From assembly GCA_029834535.1 (NCBI GenBank), contig JAQMWT010000468.1, forward strand, positions 1 through 64,000: DNA of 64,000 nucleotides. Reading direction: 5' to 3'. Made by a program: the position numbers and the translations under genes. The notes under the pieces are model-generated. The model saw nothing but the letters and a program-made list of their open reading frames with translations, did not search any database and was not told where the DNA came from. The stretch is from Chrysophaeum taylorii. Its lineage: Eukaryota; Sar; Pelagophyceae; Pelagomonadales; Pelagomonadaceae. Below are positions 1 to 9,114 of the stretch, one piece after another (position 1 is the first letter of the stretch; every line of letters begins with the position of its first letter).

Positions 1-28
1 ACCCATTAAAGGGGTTGTCAAAGTACAT

Positions 29-1480
29 ATGACGTGTACAAAGTGCTACAATAAAGTTGAGGCGCCAGGCACACCAGTCGTGCTCACCATTTGTAATGAA
101 GATGAACTTAGAACTGACAGGATTCGCCAAATTATTGAGGATCATCTCGCGTCTGAACAACATGCATCTCACTGCTTCGATGTACCGCGCCCTTTCTTCT
201 TGTTGATTTGTGCGCTGTGCGATCGGTCACATCATGGGATAGCTTTAATTCGCAACAGTCAGCAGCCCTTCCAACTTTCGTGCTTTAACGATCCAGCGGC
301 CCACATCAGGGCTATAATCCTCCGCCTTGGAAAGTCTATTGCTATTAATAAGCAGCTTAAAGAGGCAGTCATGCAAACTGTAACATCCCTTAAAGTTGAT
401 GCCTCCAAAATCATTGTTAACCCTGACGATAGCAGCATGATTTTACTTCGGTTGCCCTTTATCTCGAGTGTAAATCTTGAGATTCTTGTAGCAGCTTGGT
501 CTCTGTTACATTCTGTTGAAGATAAAGTATGCATAGTAACCAACCCGGACGAGCTGCTTAATGTGCTTGTCGAACGCTTCGTTGATGATGTTTCTCACCA
601 ATTTAACGCAATCTCCTCGGAGACGTTACCGCCAATGCTTAATTATTTTCGTCAATTATCACCTATACAGCAAGCTGCCTTTGAAAATGTGCTAATCCAG
701 GTTGGCTACCCTTCGGACATAAGTGATGTCTTTTCAGATGATACTTCTTCTGAAGATGTTTCACCAGCGCCGATCGACAATCCACCCGCTGAACCCACGC
801 CAGATAAAACTAACGATAATATGACTGAATCTTTACATCAATTAAAAGAAGAGGCTCGGTCTTTATCCTTGCGTCTCACTAATACCGAACAGCAATTGAA
901 GGCGCAAGAGCAACAACTATCGCTTGCATTAACATCTCTCACACAGATGCAAGAGACTTACGAAAATTTAAACACCCAAGTGATTGAGAACATCAAGCAT
1001 GTGTCTCTATTAGACAACATCTTGTCAAGTCTTCAGATGCATCAGGACATCATAATCCCGTCTTCTGCTGTATTTGTCCATATCATTTCTCGGTCACTTA
1101 TCTCATCTATTGGACAGCTCCCTCCTGATACGTATAATGAGGCTCAGCAAGTTCAAATCGACGCAGCAGCTCATCATCTCCATGCAGCTATGTCTGATGC
1201 AAATGATCGTGTTATTCCTGCATTGGATCTACACGCTCTTACTCCCGACCCTGCTATGTCTTTCCTTTCATCTGTCATATCACCCTTGGTTACCTTGAGT
1301 GATGCAATGACTACGCACAATACTAACACTACTAACGACCCACCATCAGATGTTCATAATTCACGTTCTCCAGAGTTAAAGGAACTGGACGATAATAGCG
1401 AAGATGAATTGGACCATACATCTGACGTGGATACTGATACAGTTTCTTTGCGTAACATTACAACACGCTCGACATCATAA
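29..1480 (+). CDS. Gag-like ORF of a retroelement (483 aa)
   Basis: An intact ATG-to-TAA ORF in unusually AT-rich DNA for this window. No conserved domain is recognised. The N-terminal half is mixed alpha/beta with a Cys pair near the start; residues about 268-325 are a Gln/Leu/Glu-rich predicted coiled coil; the C-terminal 60 residues are acidic and Ser/Thr/Asn rich. Its last part encodes PLVTLSDAMTTHNTNT, which recurs in the next ORF downstream (around 2008-2087), tying it to the pol-like sequence that follows. A structural (Gag-like) role is inferred from position upstream of reverse transcriptase and from the coiled coil; there is no zinc knuckle to confirm it. The upstream LTR, if any, lies outside the window. 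Confidence 0.5.
   Translation: MTCTKCYNKVEAPGTPVVLTICNEDELRTDRIRQIIEDHLASEQHASHCFDVPRPFFLLICALCDRSHHGIALIRNSQQPFQLSCFNDPAAHIRAIILRLGKSIAINKQLKEAVMQTVTSLKVDASKIIVNPDDSSMILLRLPFISSVNLEILVAAWSLLHSVEDKVCIVTNPDELLNVLVERFVDDVSHQFNAISSETLPPMLNYFRQLSPIQQAAFENVLIQVGYPSDISDVFSDDTSSEDVSPAPIDNPPAEPTPDKTNDNMTESLHQLKEEARSLSLRLTNTEQQLKAQEQQLSLALTSLTQMQETYENLNTQVIENIKHVSLLDNILSSLQMHQDIIIPSSAVFVHIISRSLISSIGQLPPDTYNEAQQVQIDAAAHHLHAAMSDANDRVIPALDLHALTPDPAMSFLSSVISPLVTLSDAMTTHNTNTTNDPPSDVHNSRSPELKELDDNSEDELDHTSDVDTDTVSLRNITTRSTS
1285..1363 (+). repeat. First copy of duplicated gag-tail segment
   Basis: About 80 bp here, beginning at CCTTGGTTACCTTGAGTGAT, is nearly repeated at 2008-2087 in the same orientation and in the coding frame of each flanking ORF. 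It marks a duplication or a junction between two related elements. Confidence 0.8.
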
Positions 1481-1999
1481 TTAATTTGTCCTGTTCTGTT
1501 GTTGTTTGTTCCATTGTCCATTGTTGTCATGTATATTGCACAAGTTCCACCTCAAGAACGTCTGAAATGCATAAACTGTTTCCACACGTTGAGGGGTCCA
1601 GAGAGCTACACTATTATGTGTGCGACACTGGAACATTTTCACACCTATCTCTACACGAGGGTTTTCTCTCCGTAATACGGCTTTCCCTCTTTCTTCCTTT
1701 TCCTTACCCTTCCGCCCCTTTTCTTTCACGACTATGAAGAACCCAGTCTGAAGCTCTTTTCCAACATGGAGTAGGCCTCCAGGTGCGTACCGTCGGGTAC
1801 GGGGTGTTCTGTTTAATTAACAGAGGCTTCGTTCCTCGTTGTCAGTGTAAACGCTTCTATGGGACCTAATGTCCTTAAGGAGTTACGGCTTAAATCCCTA
1901 CCTTGTGTAGTAGCATGTGACAAGCGGAATGGTCTGTACACGCCTAAGACTGCACGCAGTCTCTACCATGTACCCGGAGAGGGTCAAATCTCTCCAGTC
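1481..1999. other. Non-coding gap between gag-like and pol-like ORFs
   Basis: About 520 bp with pyrimidine-rich stretches and no convincing ORF. It separates the two copies of the gag-tail segment, so it may be an insertion, or the remnant LTR/leader of a second related element. I see no terminal repeats that decide this. Confidence 0.4.
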
Positions 2000-2793
2000 T
2001 GTTATGTTACCCTTGGTCACCTTGAGTGATGCAATGACTACGCACAATACCAACACTGCCAACGACCTATCCTCCGATGATCATAATTCGTCTCTCTCTT
2101 TTTACCGACCCCAAGTCGTCTACGGACGCAAGAAGATCAGAGTCAAAGGTGAACGAGTCGATGCACCCATCGTGACCTTTAGATCCGTTTACGATCGAAA
2201 TCCGGTAACCGTGCCGATTTACAACAACCAGCACGACGCCTTTCGGCGGAGTCTCGATATAGTCAAGACCCGGGTATACGCTCGTTTGAGCACGATCAAG
2301 CTCCTCGGCCCACCGCCTGAACGAGCGGTAGCCTTGACGACGCGAGGACCTTCAACCACCAAACTCTCCCCAGCTCCGGGAGAAGCCGCGCACGAAGTGG
2401 TCGCTTACGCTGCGCGCACGGTACAAATCGAGCCTGGTCGGACTTACAACATTCCGGTCACCTTGTCGAACTCTCTGGCAAATGGACAGGTCTTCGTCGC
2501 CACGTTTTCCGAATACGAGCAGTTGGGGATAGTCGAAGGAATGTGCTCTTCTTGCGAAGAGCACGACGAGTCATCTGCTCGCGTGGCTGTTATTTCCACG
2601 AAAGGATTGCCGACGGTTGTCACTCAAGGCGAGGTCCTCGCAATCGGTGATATCGTTCGGTAAGAAGACGAGTTGAGCGTATCTACGATCAATGAACTTA
2701 CGAAAGCTCGTGAAGAAGGGTACGACAAGGCAAGCCTTTCCTTCACCGTTTCTTTCGGCAGTCACTTAACGCACTGCGACGTCTCCCCTGCCG
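2000..2793 (+). pseudogene. Pol N-terminal region (protease-to-RT linker), degraded
   Basis: The frame ending at 2663 starts with the second copy of the gag-tail peptide and runs into a beta-strand-rich stretch (residues such as YNIPVTLSN and the closing VVTQGEVLAIGDIV) of the kind found between protease and reverse transcriptase in Ty3-like polyproteins. No retropepsin D(S/T)G is visible. There is no ATG at the ORF start that looks used, and after the TAA at 2661-2663 coding-quality sequence continues in another frame (ELSVSTINELTKAREEG) up to the methyltransferase part, so at least one frameshift or stop is present. Confidence 0.45.
2008..2087 (+). repeat. Second copy of duplicated gag-tail segment
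   Basis: Matches 1285-1363 with scattered substitutions and keeps the same reading frame, again encoding PLVTLSDAMTTHNTNT. The second copy is fused directly to the pol-like frame. Confidence 0.8.
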
Positions 2794-3831
2794 ATGTTGC
2801 TGAGCACGGCGCAGAAGGATGCTCCATCTGATGCTTTGGACGCGCCCTCCCCCGATAGACCCAAGAGCGAGGATGATTTTGCCCAGCGGTCAGAAGAAGA
2901 TGAGAAAAGGTGTCGCGAGCTCACCGAAGCTGAGATCCGCCGCCGATACGAAAGGGTTCAATGGCTTCCGATCACTTATCGCAAAGTTGTGATGCTGTTC
3001 AGTAGAGCCGGAGGCAGCACTTTAGGCCTCCAACGAGCCAACGAAATGTGTGGGACGTCGCTTCGAGTCGTGTTAGCCCTCGATTCGTCGTACACCGCCA
3101 ACAAGATCCATCGCAAGAATTTTCCGAACATTCCTGTGGTGCAGCACACGCTTTGTGGTCGCAATGTTAAAACCTGACGGTTGATCGAAACTTATTTACC
3201 CTACGCGGAATGGTCGTCGTCGATGTGCATCGCGTCGCCACCCTGTGTGCACTCCGCTCTGTGCAACTTGACTTCCAGAGATGTCGGCAAGGGAGTCACG
3301 GCCACCCACTGGACTATGAAACTGTGCAAAATGGCTGGTTTCTTCATGTGGTTGATAGAGCAGGAGGCCTCGATTATCTCTTATGTAGCGCGTTCACACC
3401 CCTACGTGTACGTCGTCAATTTTTACGACATAACGCCCAACCTGATGAGCTGTCGCGTGCGGTTGTTGGTCTCCAGCCACCCGCTCCACTTGCGCGCAGT
3501 TCCTAAGACTTGCAAGAATATGCAACAAAGATTCGCCGCTGCGCTTGGCTACGCAGACGAACGGCATTTACTTCAGATGAACAACTTAGGATCGTCACGA
3601 GACGCGACGGACGCGGCTTTTTCCGTTACGCGGGTCCCGCTTCGCGTAGGACCGCACCGTTCCGATTGCCGATCTTTGGATTTGAAAGTGACTGCGGAGT
3701 TGCTGACGATGCCCCTCGATTTTGATTGGGCCGGCTTCTCCAGGGCGACCTCGTTGAAACACCTGGCGTCCGTCGTGCCGCCCGATACGACGGCTGTGTC
3801 AGTGCTCGATCTGCACAACTCCGCAACCTAG
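2794..3831 (+). pseudogene. Cytosine-C5 DNA methyltransferase domain within the retroelement
   Basis: One frame, broken only by TGA at 3175-3177, carries the ordered motifs of a DNA (cytosine-5) methyltransferase. Motif I reads LFSRAGGSTLGLQRA; an acidic motif II follows as ALDSSYTANKIHRKNFP; motif IV is ASPPCVHSALC with the catalytic Pro-Cys kept but the usual Gln after it changed; a QRRR-like motif VIII is weak at DITPNLMSCRVRLLVSS; the C-terminal RSLDLKVTAELLTMPLDFDW plus ASVVPP resembles motifs IX-X. The frame stops at TAG 3829-3831. It lies between a pol N-terminal region and reverse transcriptase, all on the plus strand, so it belongs to the element rather than being a host gene. Methyltransferase-bearing retrotransposons are known from some dinoflagellates and charophyte algae. 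The internal stops suggest it is dead. Confidence 0.65.
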
Positions 3832-4372
3832 CCCTTTCGCTTGAGCGGCGAAGTTTTGCCGTCCGCGTTGAGCCCTGCAGACCGACCCTTCGAGTATTAT
3901 TTGCGAATCGAGGAGACCACCCTTCGTCACGTACAAGTTCCGCTGTTAAACACGCGCACACGGGTCGTCAGATGGGTGTCGACTGATGATCTACAGGATC
4001 ACACCAAATGGAAACCTCCCGAAGTGCCTTTGCTTCCGCCTGCCACAGACGCGCCAGGGACGTCTCGTGCTTCTTCTGCTGCCCCCCCCCCGACAACCAA
4101 ATTTGGACGTTCCGCCAGATCCTGACAAGATCGGGAACTGAAGATTAAGAGCGAACCAGGCTTTCGTATCAAAGGCGAGAAGATCAACAAAAGCCACCCG
4201 GAAGTGAGATTAAAATACGAGGAACAGTTCGATGTGCCGTGGAAAGACGCGCCGGGCGATGCCGATGGGGCACCACTACCGCAAACTCCCGAGCATGTCA
4301 AGGATAACGAAGAGATGAAAGTGAAAATCGCGACGAAAGAAGAAGTTGACAAAGCTGTTCAGGAGCTTGGAA
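3832..4372 (+). pseudogene. Pol linker between methyltransferase and RT
   Basis: The methyltransferase frame continues past its TAG to 4125 (FEYYLRIEETTLRHV... then a Pro/Ala linker), and a second frame from about 4138 to 4372 encodes a Lys/Glu-rich stretch ending ELGIS. Both read like coding sequence but sit in different frames, so a frameshift near 4125 is likely. No function can be assigned. Confidence 0.4.
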
Positions 4373-5414
4373 TTTCCTGACAATCCGCACTTAGATGACG
4401 ATGCGAAGCTGATGCTCCGTCGCCGTGTGCAATATTCTTGGGCCTTTTTCGACCCGATTATGAGACCTGTGGATTCGCCACCAGTGTCTCTACGACTCAA
4501 AGACGCGAATCCGCGACCGATCAAGATGACACCCTACCGATTCACTCCCGCAAAGCTCGATTGTCTGCGCAAGCAGATCACTGAGTGGTGTAGTGATGGA
4601 GTCATTCGCCCGGCGAACTCGCCTTGGGGCTTTCCTGTGTTGATGCTTCCCAAGAAAGGAGCAGAGATTGGGACGTCAAACGCTTTTCGCGCTGAAGTTG
4701 ATTTACGTCAGCTCAACGATCAATTGGTCAATGATAGCTGGCTGAACATCCCACAAGAAGATGCATTAGCTTTTCTCGCCATGCGTCGCTGGCGGACATG
4801 CATCGATATTAGATGGGGATATCACAACCTTCGTCTGGACACCGCCGCGCAAGACGCTGTCACGATGGTTAGCCCAAATGGAGCTCATAGTTTCTTGCGA
4901 TTACCTCTGGGTGTGAAGACGGCCGGAGCTCTTTTCTGCAAGCAGATGGCGAGCGACCTTTTCGAAATGGATGTATCGAGACTTAGTCGCGTTTGTTGAC
5001 GATATTTTGATGGGATCCGACGATCTTCATCGTCACTTACAAGTTTTGATCGAAGTTATGTGCCACTTAGCACAGAGAGGATATAGCGGTCGAACCGCAA
5101 AATTCCACCTTCTCAAGGATGAGATGGAATTTCTGGGACATATTTCGACCCCAGAAGGCTTGAAGCCGAAACCGAAGACTCTGGAATCGCTGCAGAAGAT
5201 GCCGATTCCAGGGACCTTACCGAATACTTCACCGAAGACCCAGATACGATCTTTCATCGGCATGAGCAATTACTGCCGCCGATATGTGAAGGGCTACTCG
5301 AAGATTGTGGAGCCGCCGAGACGATTGTGTCTCGAAGGCGCAACGTTCGAGTGGACGCCCGAGTGCCAAAAGGCTTGGGACACGATTATCGAAGCCTTGG
5401 TTGATTCCCGATGA
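4346..5414 (+). pseudogene. Ty3-type reverse transcriptase, frameshifted
   Basis: Two overlapping frames together cover a Ty3/gypsy-like reverse transcriptase. The first (to 4999) has the entry motif IRPANSPWGFPVLMLPKKG, then VDLRQLNDQL, the motif-A block TCIDIRWGYHNLRL and the motif-B block FLRLPLGVKTAGALF. The second (from 4971) has the catalytic VAFVDDILMGS, then FLGHISTPEGLKP and RSFIGMSNYCRRY typical of the connection to RNase H. The switch of frame near 4971 and the stop TGA at 5412-5414 show the gene is broken. The two aspartates of F-V-D-D and the motif-A aspartate are kept, so decay is recent relative to domain divergence. Confidence 0.85.
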
Positions 5415-5575
5415 GTCTACCACCCCGATTATGATCGGCCCTTTCAGATCCGATCTGACGCTTCCAAGGATGGACTTGGAGCGTATCTCTTCCAGATTGT
5501 CGAAGTCAAAGACGAGGCAGGAAGAGTGACCCGAGAAGAAAGAGTGATTGACTACTGGAGCCGAGCCGTCGCGCT
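5415..5575 (+). pseudogene. RNase H fragment of the same element
   Basis: In the same frame as the RT part but after TGA 5412-5414, the sequence encodes DYDRPFQIRSDASKDGLGAY and then VIDYWSRAV, the start of a Ty3-type RNase H domain with its first catalytic Asp. Similarity stops near 5575, where GC content jumps and an antisense fragment begins. No integrase follows. Confidence 0.7.
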
Positions 5576-5905
5576 TGACGGCGAGGGCAGTGATGCAGCC
5601 GACTACCATGGCGCCGTCAGGGACGCCGCTGGCGTCGACAAGGCGGATGGCTTAGAACTGGAAGAAGGCGCCGTGTTCCTGGAGGACTGCCGCCGTCCAG
5701 CCGGGTGCGTCCGGACGGCCACGGGCCTCCCGAACAGTGCGGGGCGCCGTCGGGTCCGGGGGCCCGTAGTCGTATACGAAGGTCGAGGGCGGCGCCTCCC
5801 ACCAGGAGGCAGGGTCCTGGTCGTCATCGAACAAGCCCGGGCCCGGCAGCGGGCCGCGGTCGGGGTCGGGCTCGCCGGCGGCCATGCGCAAGAGCAACAT
5901 TATCG
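5575..5905 (-). pseudogene. Antisense Copia-like Pol fragment
   Basis: A GC-rich block whose minus strand reads PDAPGWTAAVLQEHGAFF, then after one stop VPDGAMVVGC and KRDGSA. The W-x-A-A-x(3)-E pattern followed by VP-x-G-A and KRDGS is the usual opening of the Copia reverse transcriptase region. It abuts the RNase H fragment directly and its base composition differs from both flanks. It is a truncated insertion or a recombination scar; I see no target duplication. Confidence 0.4.
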
Positions 5906-6515
5906 TGTTGTTACTAACTACACTGCACAATGCTATTGAATTGTTGTCCCGTATTAGTCTACAGCTTGAGTCCACACATCGCCAAACACATCAAGTGCTC
6001 GATCCACAACAACAGTTATTGCGTCAGCAGTTGTGTGACACACTACAACAAAAGAATTTTCGTTGCGAGAAATTCCTCAAGGACTACCGATCCGCAATTT
6101 CTAAGTAACTCATCGGGATGAACTCCATCTTGGTGCGGTCGTACCCAAACTGTTAGGTAAACTTCTCGAACTGTCTTAGTATCGCTTTGCCCCCGGATTA
6201 TCGTCATTGTTAATATCAAACAACGTGGAGATTGTCGATGTTTTTAACGACGACTCACTGAATGCCATCAATGACACTTCATCCTTCTCTGATTCTCTTG
6301 ATCTTGACAAGTTGGATGTACCTGCCTGTGTAGCCTCTGGGCCGGCCATTCCAGCCTTGTCTGCTCTGAAGACCATCAAGGCCCGCTTAACAACCTCTTC
6401 AATGAAGACTCTAAAGAGCCGGCTATCACAAAATAAAGCATCGGCGAGTTTCACCAATGACATCAAACTGCCACCTCCTGACGTCGACGACGACACATAC
6501 GGTACGCATGTCTGA
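5884..6515 (+). pseudogene. AT-rich Gag-like remnant
   Basis: Two short frames (5884-6108 and 6207-6515) in AT-rich DNA encode a Gln/Leu-rich helical stretch and an Asp/Ser/Thr-rich stretch. In composition they resemble the 29-1480 ORF, but no direct sequence match was seen. They are taken as retroelement debris with low certainty. Confidence 0.25.
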
Positions 6516-6906
6516 CCTGCAAGCCCTGGCTATTTCTCTAGATTTGTCTGTGTCCTGTTTTGACTAACTACCTAACTAACTAACTAAAGGTCAGCCCAAT
6601 GCGTGGGACGTGGGCTAATCCCAGCGGCATGGCGCTTTTCGACACTCAAGACAAATCGAGGGGGTGCAGAGAAAGGAGAGTTGCACTTCAACGGTTCTCC
6701 TTGTGCCGTCCGTCGAGAATGCGAAAGCTTTCGTCCCTGCTTTCTGGCTCTTCGCTCAGTCCATGGATTTGCGCGCCCCATCGGAGCGTAGATATACCTT
6801 CAATCGTAGTTTCTTGTCTGTCTATGACATTGTGTCATCTGCAGTGTGTTAAGGCCAGGAGAGCTAACTCTGTTCTCAGAGCATAACTTGCCAGACGCAC
6901 ACGGTG

Positions 6907-7620
6907 AACTAACTAACTAACTTCAGACCTCTCCCGAGCACACGGTGAGGCGAGATAGTTCTTTCGTTCCTTTACCACTGCACTTCAGAATCCTTAGAAA
7001 TGCTAACTTATCTCCCTCGAGGTCAACTTGAACCGGGCGCAGCCAAATCGCCTTCGTCGAGGCGCAATTTGTTGTCATCATTAGTTTTACAGAGGCAGGC
7101 AACGCTCTCGCCGTTGCGGCGGCCGCTGAAGCTAGCACTCCTTCGGTGCCCCGCCCCCGTTTTAGCAGTTACCCTTCAACGACGACCGAGCTCGAGACAG
7201 AGCCAGAATACAAAGGAATCGCAGGAAATTTACCACGTCCGCGGCTGCAGGCGTCGACGATCACGACCTCGTATCTCTAAGACGTCGACTTTTACGCGCA
7301 TAAAGAAGCAAGTGAGACGGTGCCTGCTCGCCTCCCGGGCTGGACGGTTAGCACCCGGAAAGTCCGCGCTGGATGGGGTTCGCTCGGTTGGGCAGAACGC
7401 GACGGACAGGTCGATTGTTCGTGGACCAACGCGTTTGCGGCCTGCGACGCTTTTGCACGACTTCGCACAAGACCGCGCGCAGTGGCGGTCCGTCATCAAC
7501 GAGTCCTCGTCCCTCGACTCTGCCCCAACTGCGAGATTTTCCTCTGTGATTCCGGATCGGCTCCTGCATGTCCGGCCTGGCACCCATGCTCGGGAGAGGT
7601 CTGAAGTTAGTTACTTAGTT
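6907..7620. mobile_element. 714-bp element with 34-bp terminal inverted repeats
   Basis: The left end 6907-6940 (AACTAACTAACTAAC then CTTCAGACCTCTCCCGAGCA) is the reverse complement of 7587-7620 with a single mismatch. No flanking target duplication is evident, although the outer part is itself an AACT repeat. The interior has no intact gene; its right 300 bp recurs at 10570-10877 with high identity, and shorter right-end pieces recur at 9985-10097 and 38630-38757. This is a non-autonomous inverted-repeat element or the founder of a dispersed family; the superfamily is not recognised. Confidence 0.65.
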
Positions 7621-7856
7621 AAAGAAGCAAGGCCAGTGCGCGCGCCTTGGAGGGAGGGAGGGTGGGAGGGAGGGAGTGAATTAGGAGAATAACTCTCACA
7701 ACAATCCTCTCTCCGTAGTGTCTTTCGTCAATCGGCAAAGGCCGGGGACATGGAAGTTCTATAAAAGACCCAACCCGAAACTTTATAAAATAGAGGGGTC
7801 CGTCCGCCTCCGCCTGCCCTAAAGGAATGGATGATGGTGGTGACGAGGTCTCCGCA
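7621..7856. other. Intergenic, nothing recognised
   Basis: Contains a GGAGGGAGGG run near 7650 and a near-duplicate pair of TATAAAA-containing stretches at about 7760-7790. It is the 3' flank of the convergent TFIIE-alpha gene. Confidence 0.5.
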
Positions 7857-8672
7857 TCAATAATCCGCCTCCTCTATCCGTTCCTCGGGCACCTCTTCGG
7901 GTTCGGAGTTGTCGCCGTCCTGCCAGTCGACGTCCGATTCAAACGCGACGTCGATTTCCTTGTTTCGGCCAAAAAGCGCGGAACTAAAACCCGAAAAAGA
8001 TGGTTTGTCGGGTTCGCTCGTCCCCAAGCCAAAGGACCGGTTGTCGGAGGGTTTGTTCGAGGGGAGGCGGTGGCCGTCGAGGCGCTTGAGCAACTCGAAT
8101 ATACCCACTCTTTCAACGCGCGGTTCCGAAGACAACTGCTTCTCGATTTTCGCGAGAAGCTTGTGCGCGTTCGCGAGGCTACTCTCGAGCTGCTCTTCGA
8201 CTAACTTGACCTCTTCGCACGTCCGTTCCGGGCACCAAAACCGAAAGCGGACGGCGTCCAGCGCCGATTGCCGCGTGCCGCAGCTCGGACACCGGAACCG
8301 CGCCGACGTCGACGCCGCGCGTTCCTTCTCCTTGACGTTTTCCTTCAACAGGTGTAACCTGAACTTAACAACGTCCCTCGCCTTTTGGAAATCGCAGTAC
8401 CAGTAGATCTGTTTCTTGTGACCGCCCTTTTTCTCCTCCGTAGCAGCAACTTCGTGGCTCACTAGACCTTCATTCTGGAGGAATTGAAGGGCGCGCCGTG
8501 CCTGTTTCTCGGACATAGCGAGCCGACGCGACATGACATCCTCGCGGAGGAACTTGTCCTCGACGAGGGTCTCAAGGATGAGAGAACTTTCGTCGTTGTA
8601 AAAGGCGCGCCCGACGCCGACGATTAAAGCTTCGCAGTCGCGAATCGCCGCGATCTCGTCCACCACGGCCAT
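7857..8672 (-). CDS. GTF2E1: Transcription initiation factor IIE subunit alpha
   Basis: 271 aa, single exon, ATG at 8672. The N-terminal part (residues about 25-90) is the TFIIE-alpha winged helix, with EDKFLREDVMSRRLAMSEKQ followed by ALQFLQNEGLVSHE. A zinc ribbon follows at about 126-150 with CPSCGTRQSALDA then FWCPERTC, then a helical segment and an acidic C-terminal tail. TFIIE binds RNA polymerase II and TFIIH at promoters; the alpha subunit recruits and stimulates TFIIH. The length is shorter than animal TFIIE-alpha (over 400 aa) but fits compact protist and archaeal-like versions. It is an island of host sequence inside a repeat-rich 7-kb stretch. An interrupted palindrome lies 19 bp upstream of the ATG. 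Confidence 0.88.
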   Translation of the reverse strand: MAVVDEIAAIRDCEALIVGVGRAFYNDESSLILETLVEDKFLREDVMSRRLAMSEKQARRALQFLQNEGLVSHEVAATEEKKGGHKKQIYWYCDFQKARDVVKFRLHLLKENVKEKERAASTSARFRCPSCGTRQSALDAVRFRFWCPERTCEEVKLVEEQLESSLANAHKLLAKIEKQLSSEPRVERVGIFELLKRLDGHRLPSNKPSDNRSFGLGTSEPDKPSFSGFSSALFGRNKEIDVAFESDVDWQDGDNSEPEEVPEERIEEADY

Positions 8673-8690
8673 CGCGCAGGGCTTATGCCA

Positions 8691-8724
8691 GGGTAATTAT
8701 TCTCGTGTCTCACGAGCGTTACCC
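8691..8724 (-). promoter_or_regulatory. Interrupted palindrome upstream of TFIIE-alpha
   Basis: GGGTAA (8691-8696) and TTACCC (8719-8724) flank CTCGTG-TCT-CACGAG (8702-8716). It could fold as a hairpin in the 5' leader or bind a dimeric factor. The function is inference; only the symmetry is seen. Confidence 0.4.
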
Positions 8725-8772
8725 TTTTCGTGAAATTCCAAAAAGATGTGACATTTATTACCCAACAAGTGC

Positions 8773-9113
8773 AGGCCAGTAAGTTCACCTACTCCCAATC
8801 TCTAACCCCAGCATTTTCACCCCGTTATTACGTGACGGCGTTAAGTTCACCTAGTCCCAATCTCTAACCCCAGTAAATTCGGCGTAAGCACACTCGTGCT
8901 CACGCCCACTCACCCCACTCTCCTTCGAGCTCGTCGCTCTCACCTCCGCCAATCCAAGCTGCTTTGATCCGTACACGCCGCTAGCCTTTGCGTTCACTCT
9001 AAAAACCCCAGTAAGTTCACTTGGTCCCAGTAAGTTCACCTGGTCACTAAGTTCACCTAGTCCCAATCTCAAACCCCAGTAAGTTCACCTGGTCCCAGTA
9101 AGTTCACCTACAG
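8773..9113. repeat. AGTAAGTTCACC repeat array A
   Basis: Seven or so irregular copies of AGTAAGTTCACC separated by TGGTCCC, TAGTCCCAATCTC and ACCCC spacers. The reverse complement of the whole block, with the same order of spacers, occurs at 11565-11875, and a shorter version at 13270-13385. In each case it lies on the same side of a helicase fragment, so it is the terminal part of a repeated unit. Confidence 0.75.
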
Positions 9114-9114
9114 T

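Noticed and set aside
7000-7692. 230-aa ORF inside the 714-bp inverted-repeat element
   Set aside because: The reading frame is not kept in the near-identical copy at 10570-10877, so it is not a conserved transposase.
8773-9113. Possible CRISPR array
   Set aside because: Repeat units are short (12 bp), spacers are themselves repeated, and the host is eukaryotic.
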